From positions 1 to 64,000 of the forward strand of contig NZ_JBFAPK010000015.1 of the NCBI RefSeq assembly GCF_040676675.1: a stretch of DNA of 64,000 bases, in the 5' to 3' direction. The notes below the pieces were generated by a model. That model had not been told where the DNA came from, did no database searches, and was given only the letters and a program-made list of their open reading frames with translations. The position numbers were made by a program, and so were the translations under genes. This document shows positions 24,899 through 33,570 of the stretch, one piece after another; the stretch's first letter is position 1; every line of letters begins with the position of its first letter. This DNA comes from JBFAPK01 sp040676675. GTDB lineage: Bacteria > Actinomycetota > Actinomycetes > Mycobacteriales > Micromonosporaceae.

Positions 24899-25246
24899 AT
24901 GAACGAATCGCCCATGCGGGAACCGACGTTCCTGATCCTGACCTGCCTGGTCGAGGGCCCCCAGCACGGCTACGCGATCCTGGCGGAGGTCAGGCGCATC
25001 TCCGGCGGCCGCGTCGACCTGCGCGCCGGCACGCTCTATGCCGTACTGGACCGGCTGCGGGCCGAGGGCCTGGCCGAGGTCGACCGCGAGGAACTGGTGC
25101 AGTCGCGGCTGCGGCGCTACTACCGCCTCACCGCGCTCGGGGCCCAGCGCCTCGCCCAGGAAACCGCCCGGATGCGCGACAACGTCGAGGCGGCCACCGC
25201 CCGGCTGCGCCGCGCCGGCCTGTCGCTGAACGGTGGAATCGCATGA
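24899..25246 (+). CDS. PadR family transcriptional regulator
   Basis: 115 residues, the short PadR-s2 type. The winged helix spans residues 8-85: EPTFLILTCLVEGPQHGYAI, RISGGRVDLRAGTLYAVLDR, LRAEGLAEVD and RRYYRLTALG. The family represses a neighbouring transporter or membrane-protein gene until a ligand binds. ATG 24899 is chosen because the family begins here and the operator lies just upstream. It overlaps the following membrane-protein gene by ATGA, the usual PadR arrangement. Confidence 0.92.
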   Translation: MNESPMREPTFLILTCLVEGPQHGYAILAEVRRISGGRVDLRAGTLYAVLDRLRAEGLAEVDREELVQSRLRRYYRLTALGAQRLAQETARMRDNVEAATARLRRAGLSLNGGIA

Positions 25247-26295
25247 CCCTCGAACGCGCGTACCGCTGGCTGCTGGCCTGCTACCCCCGGGAGCACCGCC
25301 GACAGTACGAGGAGGAGATGCTGGGCGTCCTGCTCGACGACGCCGACCCGGGGCAGCGCCGGCCGCGGGCGAAGGACGTACGCGCCCTGCTCGCCGGCGC
25401 GCTGCGGGCCCGTACCCAGCAGGCCGTGGTCGACCTGTCGAGCGAGCACTGGCGGTCGACCGCGGCCGTGTTCGGCCTGGTCGCCCCGCTGGCCCTGCTG
25501 GCGTACGCCGGCCGGTACCCGTTGTTCAACCTCACCATGGCCGCGTTCTGGGGGGTGCCGGGATTCTCTTCCTGGCAGTCCTGGGCGCAGGCCCAACTCC
25601 CCTGGGAGACCTGGGTGCCGGCGGTCGGCTGGCTCGCCGTGGCGGTGTTGGCCGCGACCCGGTGGCGGCGCGCGGCGGCCGTACTCGCCTGGCCCGCCGC
25701 CGTGCTGGAGGTGCTGCGGGCGGCCCGGGACCACGGCTACTACTACACCTCGGTGGTCGGCCTGTGGCCGGTGGCGCTGGCGGTGCTGGCCGCCGCCGCG
25801 CTGACCGTACCGGCGTCCCGCTCGGCCACGGCCCTGCTCGGACGGTGGCGGATCGCGCTGCTCGCCGGCGCCACGCTGCTGGTCGGCAGCACGCTGCCCA
25901 CCGTCGCGGTCATGTACTTTCCCGCCTGGCAGGGCGGGACCGTGCGGACACCACTGTTCTTCACCAACGCCGTTTCCGCCCTCGAAGCCGTGCTGCTCGG
26001 CGCGGGATACCTGCTCGGCCTCGGTACCGTGCTGAGCATCCGGGCACCGCTGCGCCGGCGCGTCCTGGCCCTGCTCGCCCCCGTCGGCGCGCTGCTGCTG
26101 CTCAGCCGGATCGGCTACGTCTACCTGCCCTTCCTGCACAGTCACCCCTTCGGCCCGGACGAGCCGGCCGGACTGAACCCCGGGCAGTGGCTGGTGCTGG
26201 TCCTGATCCCGGTACTCACGCTCGCGGTCGCGGTCGCGGCCGTGCACCGGTGGGAACGACCCCGCCCACGGCACGCGCCGGCCGGCGAGAACTGA
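25243..26295 (+). CDS. PadR-associated integral membrane protein
   Basis: 350 residues. The conserved N-terminus RAYRWLLACYPREHRRQYEE with EEMLGVLLDDA is found in many actinobacterial membrane proteins encoded directly after PadR genes. Seven to eight hydrophobic segments follow (from about residue 75 to 340), with a basic C-terminal tail. The function is unknown; a permease-like or stress-sensing role has not been shown. ATG 25243 overlaps the PadR stop, so expression is coupled and under the same operator. Confidence 0.8.
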   Translation: MTLERAYRWLLACYPREHRRQYEEEMLGVLLDDADPGQRRPRAKDVRALLAGALRARTQQAVVDLSSEHWRSTAAVFGLVAPLALLAYAGRYPLFNLTMAAFWGVPGFSSWQSWAQAQLPWETWVPAVGWLAVAVLAATRWRRAAAVLAWPAAVLEVLRAARDHGYYYTSVVGLWPVALAVLAAAALTVPASRSATALLGRWRIALLAGATLLVGSTLPTVAVMYFPAWQGGTVRTPLFFTNAVSALEAVLLGAGYLLGLGTVLSIRAPLRRRVLALLAPVGALLLLSRIGYVYLPFLHSHPFGPDEPAGLNPGQWLVLVLIPVLTLAVAVAAVHRWERPRPRHAPAGEN

Positions 26296-26376
26296 TCCGC
26301 GCCATCGAGACGCGGGGGGCGAGGGGGAAAGGCGCGGGTGTCAGAACGCGGTCGGCCACCCCGGGTGTCGTTCATC

Positions 26377-26406
26377 GTCGCGGTCGCGGTCGCGGTCGCG
26401 GTCGCG
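26377..26406. repeat. five tandem GTCGCG hexamers
   Basis: GTCGCG is repeated five times without mismatch just before the terminator hairpin, outside any gene. It is a likely slippage-prone microsatellite. Confidence 0.7.
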
Positions 26407-26410
26407 GATC

Positions 26411-26450
26411 GCGGCCGGGTGCGGGACGCGAGCGTCCCGCACCCGGCCGC
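26411..26450. terminator. very long hairpin terminator between convergent genes
   Basis: The 19-base arms 26411-26429 and 26432-26450 are perfectly complementary. Folding gives about an 18-bp stem with a CGAG tetraloop. It separates the PadR-operon membrane protein (+) from the 5'-nucleotidase gene (-). Confidence 0.8.
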
Positions 26451-26485
26451 CGCTGCTTCGGGCCCGGATCAGCTTCCGGTCCGGA

Positions 26486-28300
26486 TCAGCCTGCGGTGAT
26501 CGGCTGGGCGCGGCCCAGGGCCGGCGGGCTCATCGGGGACTTCTTCTCCAGGTACCGCCAGAGCGCGTCGCCGCCGTTGTAGGCGCTGCGGTCCTGCCGC
26601 TCGGCCCCGAACAGCGCGGTGAAGCCGGGCGTCGCGTTCTTGGCGAAGAAGTTGTTCGCCAGCGTGGCGATCCGGTACGTCGCCGTCGGCCTGACCGGCC
26701 TGTGGTCGATGAGAATGCCGCCCGGGGCGATCCGGTCGCCGACCGGCCGCGTCGGGTCGTACGTGTACCGCACGTTCTCGGAGACCGCGAGGTGCCGATA
26801 GGTGACCGTGCCGTCGGCCGCCTGCTGCCACTGGCTCTCCAGCAGCTCGTCGAGGGCGGCCCCGGTCACGTCGCCCCGGACCAGCCCCACCCCGATGCCG
26901 CTGTCGTAGACGGTGCCGAGCGCCAGCTCGGAGAAGAGGACCCGCCCCGGGGCGTCGGCCGGGTTGGCCGGGTCGGCGGCGTACGCGATGTCCCGGCGGA
27001 GGATCCCCGGCATGGCGACCGCGAGGTCCGCCCTGCCGTCCCGGTTGGCCGCCCAGCGGAACGCGTCGGCGGCGGCGTTGTACATGGTGGACTCGGCCCG
27101 GTCGCCCGTCGACCGGGTCAGCGGGGCGGTCACCGCCGCCACCGGGGTGTTACCCCGGACGACCAGCTGCTGCCGCCAGTACTCGGCGATCCGCAGCGTC
27201 TCCGCGTCGGGCGCGACGTCGCGGGTGTTGGCGTGGTTGACCGAGGTGGTCCGGTCCCGCAGCACCTCGCCGGTCCGGGGGTCGAGCCGCAGGTTGATCT
27301 CGTTGATCAGCCGGCCGTGGTTCGCGGCCTCGACCACCGGGCGCGGGGCGCCGGCCGGATCGGGCAGCATGCAGTTGACCAGGGCGTGCCAGTGTCCGGT
27401 GACGATCGCGTCCACGTCCGGGGTGATCCGCCGGTTGAACTCCTCCACCGGCCCGGACGGGTTGACGCACTCGTTGTAACCCGCGCCGGACTGCTGCGAG
27501 AAGCCCTCGTGCAGGACCGCGACGATCGCGCGTACGCCCTGCCGGCGCAGGATCGCGGCGTACCGGTTGACCGTGTCGGCCTCGTCGAGCAGTCGGAACC
27601 CCTTCGGGGTGTACGACATCTGCTCGTCCGACATCAGCTTGGTGGTGGCGTGCACGAAGCCGACCGGCAGCTTGCCGCCCCGCCCGTCGTCGACGTACTC
27701 CACGTGGTACGGCTGCTGCGCCGGCTTGCCGTTGCGGTCGTCGACCAGGTTGGCCGAGTAGTAGTCGTAGTCGGCACCCCGGAAGCGGCGGCCGGTCGAG
27801 TCGGTGAAGCAGAGGTCGAGGCTCGGGATGCCCCTGCAGGTGCCGTCCTCCATGTGGTGCAGGAACTCGATGCCCCGGTCCATCTCGTGGTTGCCGACGG
27901 TGGAGAAGTCCAGCCCGATCGAGTTCAGGTACTCGATCGTCGGCTCGTTCCAGAACCATCCGGTCTCGTTCGGCCAGCCGCTGAAGTCGTCCCCGGCCGA
28001 GAAGAGGATCGAGTTGGTCTTCCCCGCCCTGAGCTGCTTGATGTGGCTGGTCAGGTACGCGCCGCCGCCGACCTGCTGGGCCGGCTCACCCGCCCTCGCG
28101 CCGGGCACCGTGGTGGTGTACTCGCCGAAGTAGCCGTGCAGGTCGGTGATGGAGACGAGCTGGACCGGCACCGGGTCGGCGGGCGTGGCCGCGGCCGGCG
28201 ACGCCGCGACGCCGGCCAGGACGAGGCCGGCGGCCATCGCCGCGGCCAGCGTGACGCCGCCGCGCCGCGTCGGCGGGCCGGATCGGAACAGGTTGCGCAT
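26486..28300 (-). CDS. secreted 5'-nucleotidase / metallophosphatase (UshA-like)
   Basis: 604 residues. A Tat-like signal peptide (MRNLFRSGPPTRRGG, hydrophobic core, AAA) starts at ATG 28300; in-frame codons further upstream have no such signal. The N-terminal calcineurin-like metallophosphatase domain has SITDLHGYF, SAGDDFSG, VGNHEMDRG and a later GHWHALVNC, which together bind two metal ions. The C-terminal 5'-nucleotidase domain (about 370-590) contains the substrate-stacking region (MYNAAADAFRWAAN, EDPP-free variant). It hydrolyses extracellular nucleotides or 2',3'-cyclic phosphates to nucleosides and phosphate. No LPxTG or C-terminal anchor is visible, so the enzyme is probably released. 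Confidence 0.9.
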   Translation of the reverse strand: MRNLFRSGPPTRRGGVTLAAAMAAGLVLAGVAASPAAATPADPVPVQLVSITDLHGYFGEYTTTVPGARAGEPAQQVGGGAYLTSHIKQLRAGKTNSILFSAGDDFSGWPNETGWFWNEPTIEYLNSIGLDFSTVGNHEMDRGIEFLHHMEDGTCRGIPSLDLCFTDSTGRRFRGADYDYYSANLVDDRNGKPAQQPYHVEYVDDGRGGKLPVGFVHATTKLMSDEQMSYTPKGFRLLDEADTVNRYAAILRRQGVRAIVAVLHEGFSQQSGAGYNECVNPSGPVEEFNRRITPDVDAIVTGHWHALVNCMLPDPAGAPRPVVEAANHGRLINEINLRLDPRTGEVLRDRTTSVNHANTRDVAPDAETLRIAEYWRQQLVVRGNTPVAAVTAPLTRSTGDRAESTMYNAAADAFRWAANRDGRADLAVAMPGILRRDIAYAADPANPADAPGRVLFSELALGTVYDSGIGVGLVRGDVTGAALDELLESQWQQAADGTVTYRHLAVSENVRYTYDPTRPVGDRIAPGGILIDHRPVRPTATYRIATLANNFFAKNATPGFTALFGAERQDRSAYNGGDALWRYLEKKSPMSPPALGRAQPITAG

Positions 28301-28439
28301 GCGAACAGTCCCCCCATGGGCAAGAAGATCTTGGTACGTCCTCGGAGCCTCGCGGGACTTGTCGAACTTTCGATGAACGACGGGCGTGCCCGGCCTGAGC
28401 GGATGCTGACCGTCGAGTCGAGTCGAGTCGATTGGAGGA

Positions 28440-28955
28440 ATGGCCGCTTCCCTGCCGGGCAATGCAGTCGGGGTGAACCGAGAACGTGACGACACGGGGA
28501 TGGGTGTTCTTGCGGACCTCGACCAACTGGCCGCGCTCCTGGAGCAGGCGGGCCAGGACGAGGAGCTGTACGTGCGGTGGTCCCGGGGCCCGGCGGCCGA
28601 TCTGGCGGGCGCCCGGGGAAACGAGCAGTCGAGCCGGGACGCACTGACCGGGGTTACCCTGCCCGGTCTTTCCGCCAATCCGTTGCGGGTGGAGCCGTGG
28701 TGGGGCCGGCGCTCGCTGCGCCTGTGGGTCGCCCGGCGGCTGTACGACTACTGCCACCTCCGTGACCTCCGCGGACCGGAGGCCTCACCCTGGGTGTTCG
28801 TCGGCGAGCAGTGTGGCCGGGGGCCCGACAACGAGCCGTTGGTGATCTGCCACCGGCCGATCGCGTGGGTCTCCGAGAAAGCGCTACGCGAAGCGGACCT
28901 CGCCATCAGGGGGCAGCATTCCGACGAGTGGGGGCCGCTGCACCGCAGTGATTGA
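28440..28955 (+). CDS. DUF6098 family protein
   Basis: Up to 171 residues, soluble. It shows the actinobacterial DUF6098 signature: YVRWSRGPAADL, SRDALTGVTLPGLSANPLRV, EPWWGRRSLRLWVARRLYDY and a C-terminal WVFVGEQCGRGPDNEPLV. The function is unknown. GGAGG sits only 2 nt before ATG 28440, which is too close, and the conserved part begins at MGVLADLDQLAALL (ATG 28500), so the true start may be 28500. It is divergent from the 5'-nucleotidase gene. Confidence 0.75.
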   Translation: MAASLPGNAVGVNRERDDTGMGVLADLDQLAALLEQAGQDEELYVRWSRGPAADLAGARGNEQSSRDALTGVTLPGLSANPLRVEPWWGRRSLRLWVARRLYDYCHLRDLRGPEASPWVFVGEQCGRGPDNEPLVICHRPIAWVSEKALREADLAIRGQHSDEWGPLHRSD

Positions 28956-29048
28956 CAGGTGTTCGGCGGCCGATCCCGGCTGTCTCGCCAGCCATCCCAT
29001 GCCCCTGCGGGACGGTCCGCGCGGCTACGAGATCTTCGAGAGGAAGGA

Positions 29049-29082
29049 GGACGGCTGCCCGCGTGTGGTGCTACAGCCGTCC
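29049..29082 (+). terminator. candidate hairpin after the DUF6098 gene
   Basis: GGACGGCTG (29049-29057) pairs with CAGCCGTCC (29074-29082) around a 16-nt loop, about 95 bp after the DUF6098 stop. The loop is long and there is no T tract, so the call is tentative. Confidence 0.35.
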
Positions 29083-29139
29083 GCCTGAGCCGACCTTGTT
29101 CCTGCCGGTGGGCAGGCGCCATGGCCCCGCCAGGATTGC

Positions 29140-29151
29140 AACCATACGGTT
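29140..29151. promoter_or_regulatory. candidate TetR operator (AACC-N4-GGTT)
   Basis: AACCATACGGTT lies 20 bp before the TetR start, followed by TTGGATAGCTAACC, which adds another AACC half-site. Similar AACC/GGTT half-sites recur before the SDR gene at 29890-29905, suggesting one regulon. Confidence 0.4.
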
Positions 29152-29171
29152 GGATAGCTAACCTCGTTCTC

Positions 29172-29750
29172 ATGCCGTACGACTCCGCCGCCACTCGCGC
29201 CCGTCTCCTGGACGCGGCGTACCAGGAGTTCTCGGAGCGGGGGCTCGCCGGCGCCCGGGTCGACCGGATCGCGGCGGCGGCCAGGGCGAACAAACAGGCG
29301 ATCTACGCCTATTTCGGCTCGAAGGAGAACCTGTTCGACGCCGTGCTGGCGGACCGGCTCGGGGTGCTCGCGGACGCGGTGCCGTACACGCCCGACGACC
29401 TGCCGGGGTACGCGGGAGCGCTGTTCGACGCGCTCAACGCCACCCCCGAACTGCTGCGACTGACCGCCTGGCGCGGGCTGGAGCGGGCCGACGCGACCCC
29501 CGGTGAGATCGAGTCGCACCTGGCGAAGGCGCGCGAACTGCGGGTGGCGCTGCGGCTGCCGGACGAGCCGACGGCGATCGACGTGCTGGAGATCGTGGTG
29601 GCGATCAGCGTCGCGTGGGTCAACGTGCCCGCCGGGCTGAAGGTCGTGGGTGGCCTGGACCCCGAGGCGCGGCGGCGGGCCCACCGTGCCGTCGTGGTCG
29701 CGGCCGTCACGGCCATCCGCGACGCGCTGGCGGGCCCGCCCGCCGAGTAG
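29172..29750 (+). CDS. TetR family transcriptional regulator
   Basis: 192 residues. The N-terminal HTH (ATRARLLDAAYQEFSERGLA, DRIAAAARANKQAIYAYFGS) and the TetR C-terminal domain (GALFDALNATPELLRLTAWR, GIESHLAK-like region) resemble the AcrR/YcdC group. ATG 29172 follows a palindromic AACC/GGTT promoter element. It is likely an autorepressor that also controls the SDR and aldo/keto reductase genes downstream, which share the half-site motif. The ligand is unknown but may be an aldehyde or quinone, given the neighbours. Confidence 0.88.
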   Translation: MPYDSAATRARLLDAAYQEFSERGLAGARVDRIAAAARANKQAIYAYFGSKENLFDAVLADRLGVLADAVPYTPDDLPGYAGALFDALNATPELLRLTAWRGLERADATPGEIESHLAKARELRVALRLPDEPTAIDVLEIVVAISVAWVNVPAGLKVVGGLDPEARRRAHRAVVVAAVTAIRDALAGPPAE

Positions 29751-29889
29751 CGACACCAGCTCGGCGGCGCCGCTCGCGCGGCACGCGCCGTGCTGTTCCC
29801 GCGTGGCCGTTTGCGCGAACCGCGCCGATCGGCCCCAATTTCGACAAGATTTCCGATCCCGTAAGCGGTGTGACGCAGGTCGCCCAGAA

Positions 29890-29933
29890 AACCAACTGTC
29901 TGGTTGACTTCTTCGGGCCCGGCCCCCTACCGT
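29890..29933 (+). promoter_or_regulatory. promoter and operator of the SDR gene
   Basis: TTGACT (29904-29909) and TACCGT (29928-29933) make a plausible sigma-70-like promoter with an 18-bp spacer. The dyad AACCA-N6-TGGTT (29890-29905) overlaps the -35, and a further CCAGTTGGTT follows near 29944. The position suits repression by the upstream TetR protein. Confidence 0.5.
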
Positions 29934-29971
29934 TGCCAATACATCCAGTTGGTTTAAATGGAGGTACGGAC

Positions 29972-30817
29972 GTGTCAACCTCTTCCTGGCTCGTCACGGG
30001 TGCGTCCGCCGGCATCGGGCGGGCCGTCGTCGAGCAGCTGCTGGCGGCCGGTCACCGGGTGGCGGCCACGGCCCGGCGGCCCGAGCGGCTCGCGGATCTC
30101 GCCCGGTCGTATCCGGACCTGTTGTGGACCGCCGAGCTGGACGTCACCGACACCGCGGCGGTACGGAAGGTCGTCGAGCGGGCCTTCCAGGAGTTCGGGA
30201 CGATCGACGTGATCTTTTCGAACGCCGGACGGGGTGCGGTCGGCGCGGCGGAGGAGCTCTCCGACGAGGCGATCGCGGAGCAGGTCGCGGTGAACATGAC
30301 CGGGCCGATCCAGCTGGTCCGGGCGGTGCTGCCGTACCTGCGTGCGCAGGGCGGTGGCCGGATCATCCAGACCTCGACGATGGGCGCCCAGATCAGCAGC
30401 CCGGGCGCCAGCATGTACCACGCCTCGAAGTGGGGCGTCGAGGGGTTCCTTGAGTCCATCGTCGGCGAGGTCGCGCCGTTCGGCATCGGCGTCACCATGG
30501 TCGAGCCCGGCAGCGTCCGGACGGACTTCGGCGCCGCGCTCTCCATCGCCGACCCGATCCCGGCGTACGCGGGTACCCCGGTCGGGCAGATCCGCCGGTA
30601 CATCGAGGCGTCCGCGGGGAACCTGACCGGGGCGGCGCCCGGTGACCCGCGCAGGGTCGCCGCCGCCATCATCGACTCGGCCACGACCACGCCGGCACCG
30701 CGTCGCCTCGTCCTCGGCAGCGACGCCTACCAGGCCATCCGCGCCGCGCTGACCGGGCGGCTCGACGAGATCGAGGCCGCCCGGGCGCTCGCCGCCGGCA
30801 CCGACTTCCCCGCCTGA
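29972..30817 (+). CDS. short-chain dehydrogenase/reductase (SDR)
   Basis: 281 residues. Classical SDR features are present: TGASAGIG cofactor loop (residues 9-16), ARRPERL after strand 2 (basic residues favour NADPH), NAGRG, catalytic Ser in QTSTMGAQISS, and YHASKWG with the Tyr-x3-Lys pair. The substrate is unknown. The start is GTG 29972 with GGAGG 7 nt upstream. It lies after the TetR gene and before an aldo/keto reductase on the same strand, suggesting an inducible carbonyl-reduction set. Confidence 0.92.
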   Translation: MSTSSWLVTGASAGIGRAVVEQLLAAGHRVAATARRPERLADLARSYPDLLWTAELDVTDTAAVRKVVERAFQEFGTIDVIFSNAGRGAVGAAEELSDEAIAEQVAVNMTGPIQLVRAVLPYLRAQGGGRIIQTSTMGAQISSPGASMYHASKWGVEGFLESIVGEVAPFGIGVTMVEPGSVRTDFGAALSIADPIPAYAGTPVGQIRRYIEASAGNLTGAAPGDPRRVAAAIIDSATTTPAPRRLVLGSDAYQAIRAALTGRLDEIEAARALAAGTDFPA

Positions 30818-30940
30818 CCGGGCCGCCGACTTTCCCGCCTGACCGGTCACCGATTCTCCCGGCCTGACCGGGGCGCCGGTTGTCGCGCCGGTCTCCGGGT
30901 CAGGGCCCCCACCTCGTTTCCGACAGAAAGAGAAGCTCCC

Positions 30941-31990
30941 GTGAACCTGACCGACTTCCGCACGCTCGGCCGCACCGGTCTGCGGGTCAGCCCGCTGGCC
31001 CTGGGCACGATGACCTTCGGCGACCCGTCCTGGGGTGCCGACGAGGCGACGTCCGCCGAGATCCTCTCCCGCTACCTCGACGCCGGCGGCAACTTCGTCG
31101 ACACCGCCAACGCCTACATGGGCGGGCGCGCCGAGGAGGTGCTCGGCGCGTACCTCGGCAAGCGGCCGGGCCTGCGCGACCGGCTGGTCATCGCCACGAA
31201 GTTCGCGCTCAGCATGGACCCGACCGACCCGAACAACGGCGGTACCGGCCGCAAGGCGATCCGCCACCACGTCGACGAGTCGCTGAGCCGGCTCGGCACC
31301 GACTACATCGACCTCTACTGGCAGCACAACTGGGACCGGCACACGCCGCTGGAGGAGACCATCTCCACGCTGGACGACCTGGTCCGCGAGGGGAAGGTGC
31401 GCTACGTCGGCCTCTCCGACACGCCGGCGTGGGCCGTGGCGCGCATGGCCACCCTCGCCGAGTGGCGCGGCTGGACCCCGATCGCCGCCATCCAGGTCGA
31501 GTACAACCTGCTGGAACGCACGTCGGAGGGGGAACTCTTCGGCGCGGCCCGCGAACTCGGCCTCGGCGTGCTGCCGTGGAGCCCGCTCGCGAACGGCGTA
31601 CTGACAGGCAAGTACACCCGCGACAACCAGAACCCGGCCGGGGCGGGCCGCGGGATGTTCGTGGGACGGCACCTGCACGAGGGCACCTTCCGGCTGCTCG
31701 ACGCGCTCGGCCGGATCGCCGGTGAACTCGGCACCACGGTCGCCGCGACCGCACTGGCCTGGGTCCGCCAGCAGCCCGTGGTCAGCTCGACGATCATCGG
31801 CGCCCGTACCGTCGGCCAGTTGGAGGCCAACCTGGCCTCGCTCGACGTCACCCTCTCCCCGGAGCAGCTGGCGGAACTCGACGGCCTGACCACCCCCGAA
31901 CTCAACTTCCCGGCGGCCTTCCTGCGCGACTTCGGCGTACCGGCGCAGCAGGGCAACACGGTGATCAACGGGTTGCGGGCCAGCGCCTGA
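30941..31990 (+). CDS. aldo/keto reductase
   Basis: 349 residues, a TIM-barrel NADPH-dependent oxidoreductase. FRTLGRTGLRVSPLALGTMT opens the protein. FVDTANAY gives catalytic Asp and Tyr, VIATKF gives Lys, and DLYWQHNWD gives the His. The C-terminal cofactor region is SSTIIGARTVGQLEANLAS. It resembles the YajO/Gfo-like AKR group that reduces aldehydes and ketones. GTG 30941 is the start. It sits 123 bp after the SDR gene, in a gap with short CCTGACCGG repeats. Confidence 0.93.
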   Translation: MNLTDFRTLGRTGLRVSPLALGTMTFGDPSWGADEATSAEILSRYLDAGGNFVDTANAYMGGRAEEVLGAYLGKRPGLRDRLVIATKFALSMDPTDPNNGGTGRKAIRHHVDESLSRLGTDYIDLYWQHNWDRHTPLEETISTLDDLVREGKVRYVGLSDTPAWAVARMATLAEWRGWTPIAAIQVEYNLLERTSEGELFGAARELGLGVLPWSPLANGVLTGKYTRDNQNPAGAGRGMFVGRHLHEGTFRLLDALGRIAGELGTTVAATALAWVRQQPVVSSTIIGARTVGQLEANLASLDVTLSPEQLAELDGLTTPELNFPAAFLRDFGVPAQQGNTVINGLRASA

Positions 31991-32002
31991 CCGCGACCGG
32001 AA

Positions 32003-32300
32003 GTGACCAGGACCGACGTCCGTTCCGCCGCGCTGATCGTTGTCGGCGGCGGGGTGGTCGGCGTCGCGAGGAGCCAGGCGTACGCGTCGGTCGGGTCCCG
32101 GGTGATCCTCGTCGAGGGTGACCGGGGCCCGCTGCCGCGTGCGGAGAACCTCGTCCGTACCGAAATCGGCGCGTCGCCGATCGAGCAGGGCGTCAGCCTC
32201 CGCACCGCGACGGCGGGCTGTCGCCGTACGCCGTGCGGGCGACGCGGTGACGGCGGCCGTCCCCGACGACGGCACGGTGACCGCCGACGACGCCGGATAG
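32003..32300 (+). pseudogene. FAD/NAD(P)-dependent disulfide oxidoreductase remnant
   Basis: From GTG 32003, ALIVVGGGVVGVARSQAYAS with VGSRVILVEGD and PLPRAENLV matches the central NAD(P)-binding domain of mercuric-reductase or lipoamide-dehydrogenase-like flavoproteins (GGGVVGxE motif with the Glu replaced). Near 32210 the frame breaks; the +1 frame continues AVAVRRAGDAVTAAVPDDGT to a stop at 32300. The FAD-binding and dimerisation domains are absent. It is a short decayed fragment, not an expressed gene. Confidence 0.6.
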
Positions 32301-32351
32301 TCTCAGATGATCTTCACCGACCCGCGATGATATCTAGCGAAGGAGGAAGTC

Positions 32352-32954
32352 ATGGAATACAAGGTGGAGGTCATCGTCCTTCCGGTCTCGGACGTGGACC
32401 GGGCCAAGGAGTTCTACACCCGGATCGGCTTCCGCGAGGACGTCGACAAGGCAGCCGCGGACGGCCTGCGCGTGGTGCACCTCACCCCGCCCGGCTCGAC
32501 CGCGTCGATCATCATCGGCAGCGGGGTCACCGACGCGACGCCCGGCTCGGCGCAGGGCATCCATCTGGTCGTGGACGACATCGTGGCGGCCCGCGAGGAT
32601 CTCCTCGCCAAGGGCGTCGAGGTCAGCGAGGTCTTCCACGACGAGGGTGGCTTCTTCCACCACGCCGGTACGAGGGGCCGGGTCGCCGGTCCACACCCGG
32701 ACCGGCAGTCGTACGCCTCGTTCCTCTCCTTCTCGGATCCGGACGGCAACGGCATCGTCTTGCAGGAGGTCACCACGCGGCTGCCGGGGCGCGTCGACCA
32801 GGTCGTCTACGGCTCGGTCGCCGAGGTCGAGCGGGCGCTGCGCGACGCCGCCGCGGCGCACGGCAGACACGAGGAGGAGATCGGAGCGGCCGACCCCGAC
32901 TGGCCGGTCTGGTACGCCAACTACATGGCGAAGGCCGCCGGCATGAACGTCTGA
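32352..32954 (+). CDS. VOC (glyoxalase/dioxygenase fold) family protein
   Basis: 200 residues. A beta-alpha-beta3 paired VOC module: VEVIVLPVSDVDRAKEFYTR, GLRVVHLTPPGSTASIIIG, GIHLVVDDIVAAREDLLAKG and SFLSFSDPDGNGIVLQEV. The last Glu and the earlier His are the usual metal ligands. The last 50 residues extend beyond a standard module. Function cannot be assigned; members include glyoxalases, fosfomycin/bleomycin resistance proteins and dioxygenases. AAGGAGGAAG precedes ATG 32352. Confidence 0.85.
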   Translation: MEYKVEVIVLPVSDVDRAKEFYTRIGFREDVDKAAADGLRVVHLTPPGSTASIIIGSGVTDATPGSAQGIHLVVDDIVAAREDLLAKGVEVSEVFHDEGGFFHHAGTRGRVAGPHPDRQSYASFLSFSDPDGNGIVLQEVTTRLPGRVDQVVYGSVAEVERALRDAAAAHGRHEEEIGAADPDWPVWYANYMAKAAGMNV

Positions 32955-33046
32955 TCTCGCCTCGGTAACGGCCGCCCGCGGCCAAGGCGGCGCCGACAGC
33001 GTGGCCGAGGCGGGCCCGCCCGCAGGCGAACCGGCGGCCAGCGGAT

Positions 33047-33067
33047 CCCCGGGGTTTCTTCCCGGGG
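33047..33067. terminator. hairpin terminator between VOC and DUF1905 genes
   Basis: CCCCGGG (33047-33053) pairs with CCCGGGG (33061-33067) around GTTTCTT. It lies between convergent genes. The rest of 32955-33173 holds nothing I can call. Confidence 0.5.
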
Positions 33068-33173
33068 CGATGGTCGGAACCGGCGGTCAGAGCGGATTCG
33101 GCTGCCGGTAGTCGCCAGGCCGTTGCGGGCCGGCCCGGCGAAGCAGTCGAAGCGGGGCGAGGGCGGCGCGGGT

Positions 33174-33476
33174 TCAGAAGTCGCGGAGTTCGACGGTCAC
33201 CCTCGCGACGTCGCCCGGGTCCAGCCCCTCCGCCGTGCGGATCGCCCGCTTGACCGGTAGTACGAAGCTGCCCCGCGCGCGGTCCGGGAAGATCGAGGTC
33301 GTCCAGGTGCTGCCCCCGACGGTGGCGCGTACCCGCACGGAACCGAAGCCGCGCCGCGCGCCGCCGGTCAGGTCCCGGATCTCCTCGGCCGCCCCGACGG
33401 GCAGGCTGACGAAGGTCCAGGTCTCGCTACGCCGCGCGTCCCAGATCCACAGCTCGGCCTCGAAGTCGACGATCAC
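33174..33476 (-). CDS. DUF1905 domain protein
   Basis: 100 residues from GTG 33476 (GAGG upstream). This small beta-barrel of the DUF1905 family reads DFEAELWIWDARRSETWTFV, LPVGAAEEI, RRGFGSVRVRATVGGSTWTT, SIFPDRARGSFVLPVKRAI and a C-terminal GDVARVTVELRDF. Its function is unknown; the domain often occurs alone or fused to YdeI-like proteins. A much longer in-frame reading to 33830 crosses the DUF427 start and direct repeats and is rejected. Confidence 0.8.
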   Translation of the reverse strand: MIVDFEAELWIWDARRSETWTFVSLPVGAAEEIRDLTGGARRGFGSVRVRATVGGSTWTTSIFPDRARGSFVLPVKRAIRTAEGLDPGDVARVTVELRDF

Positions 33477-33570
33477 GGCCTCAGGATGCCACCCGGTACC
33501 GACAGGGCCGCCCCGCCCGCCCGGCGCCACCGACTCCGCCCGACGCCCACCGCCCGATGTCCACCGGCCC

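Noticed and set aside
26377..26406. CRISPR-like array
   Set aside because: The GTCGCG hexamers are plain tandem repeats with no spacers; no CRISPR array or cas gene is visible anywhere in the window.
28999..29088. 29-codon frame between the DUF6098 and TetR genes
   Set aside because: No ribosome-binding site, it overlaps a hairpin, and it is too short to judge.
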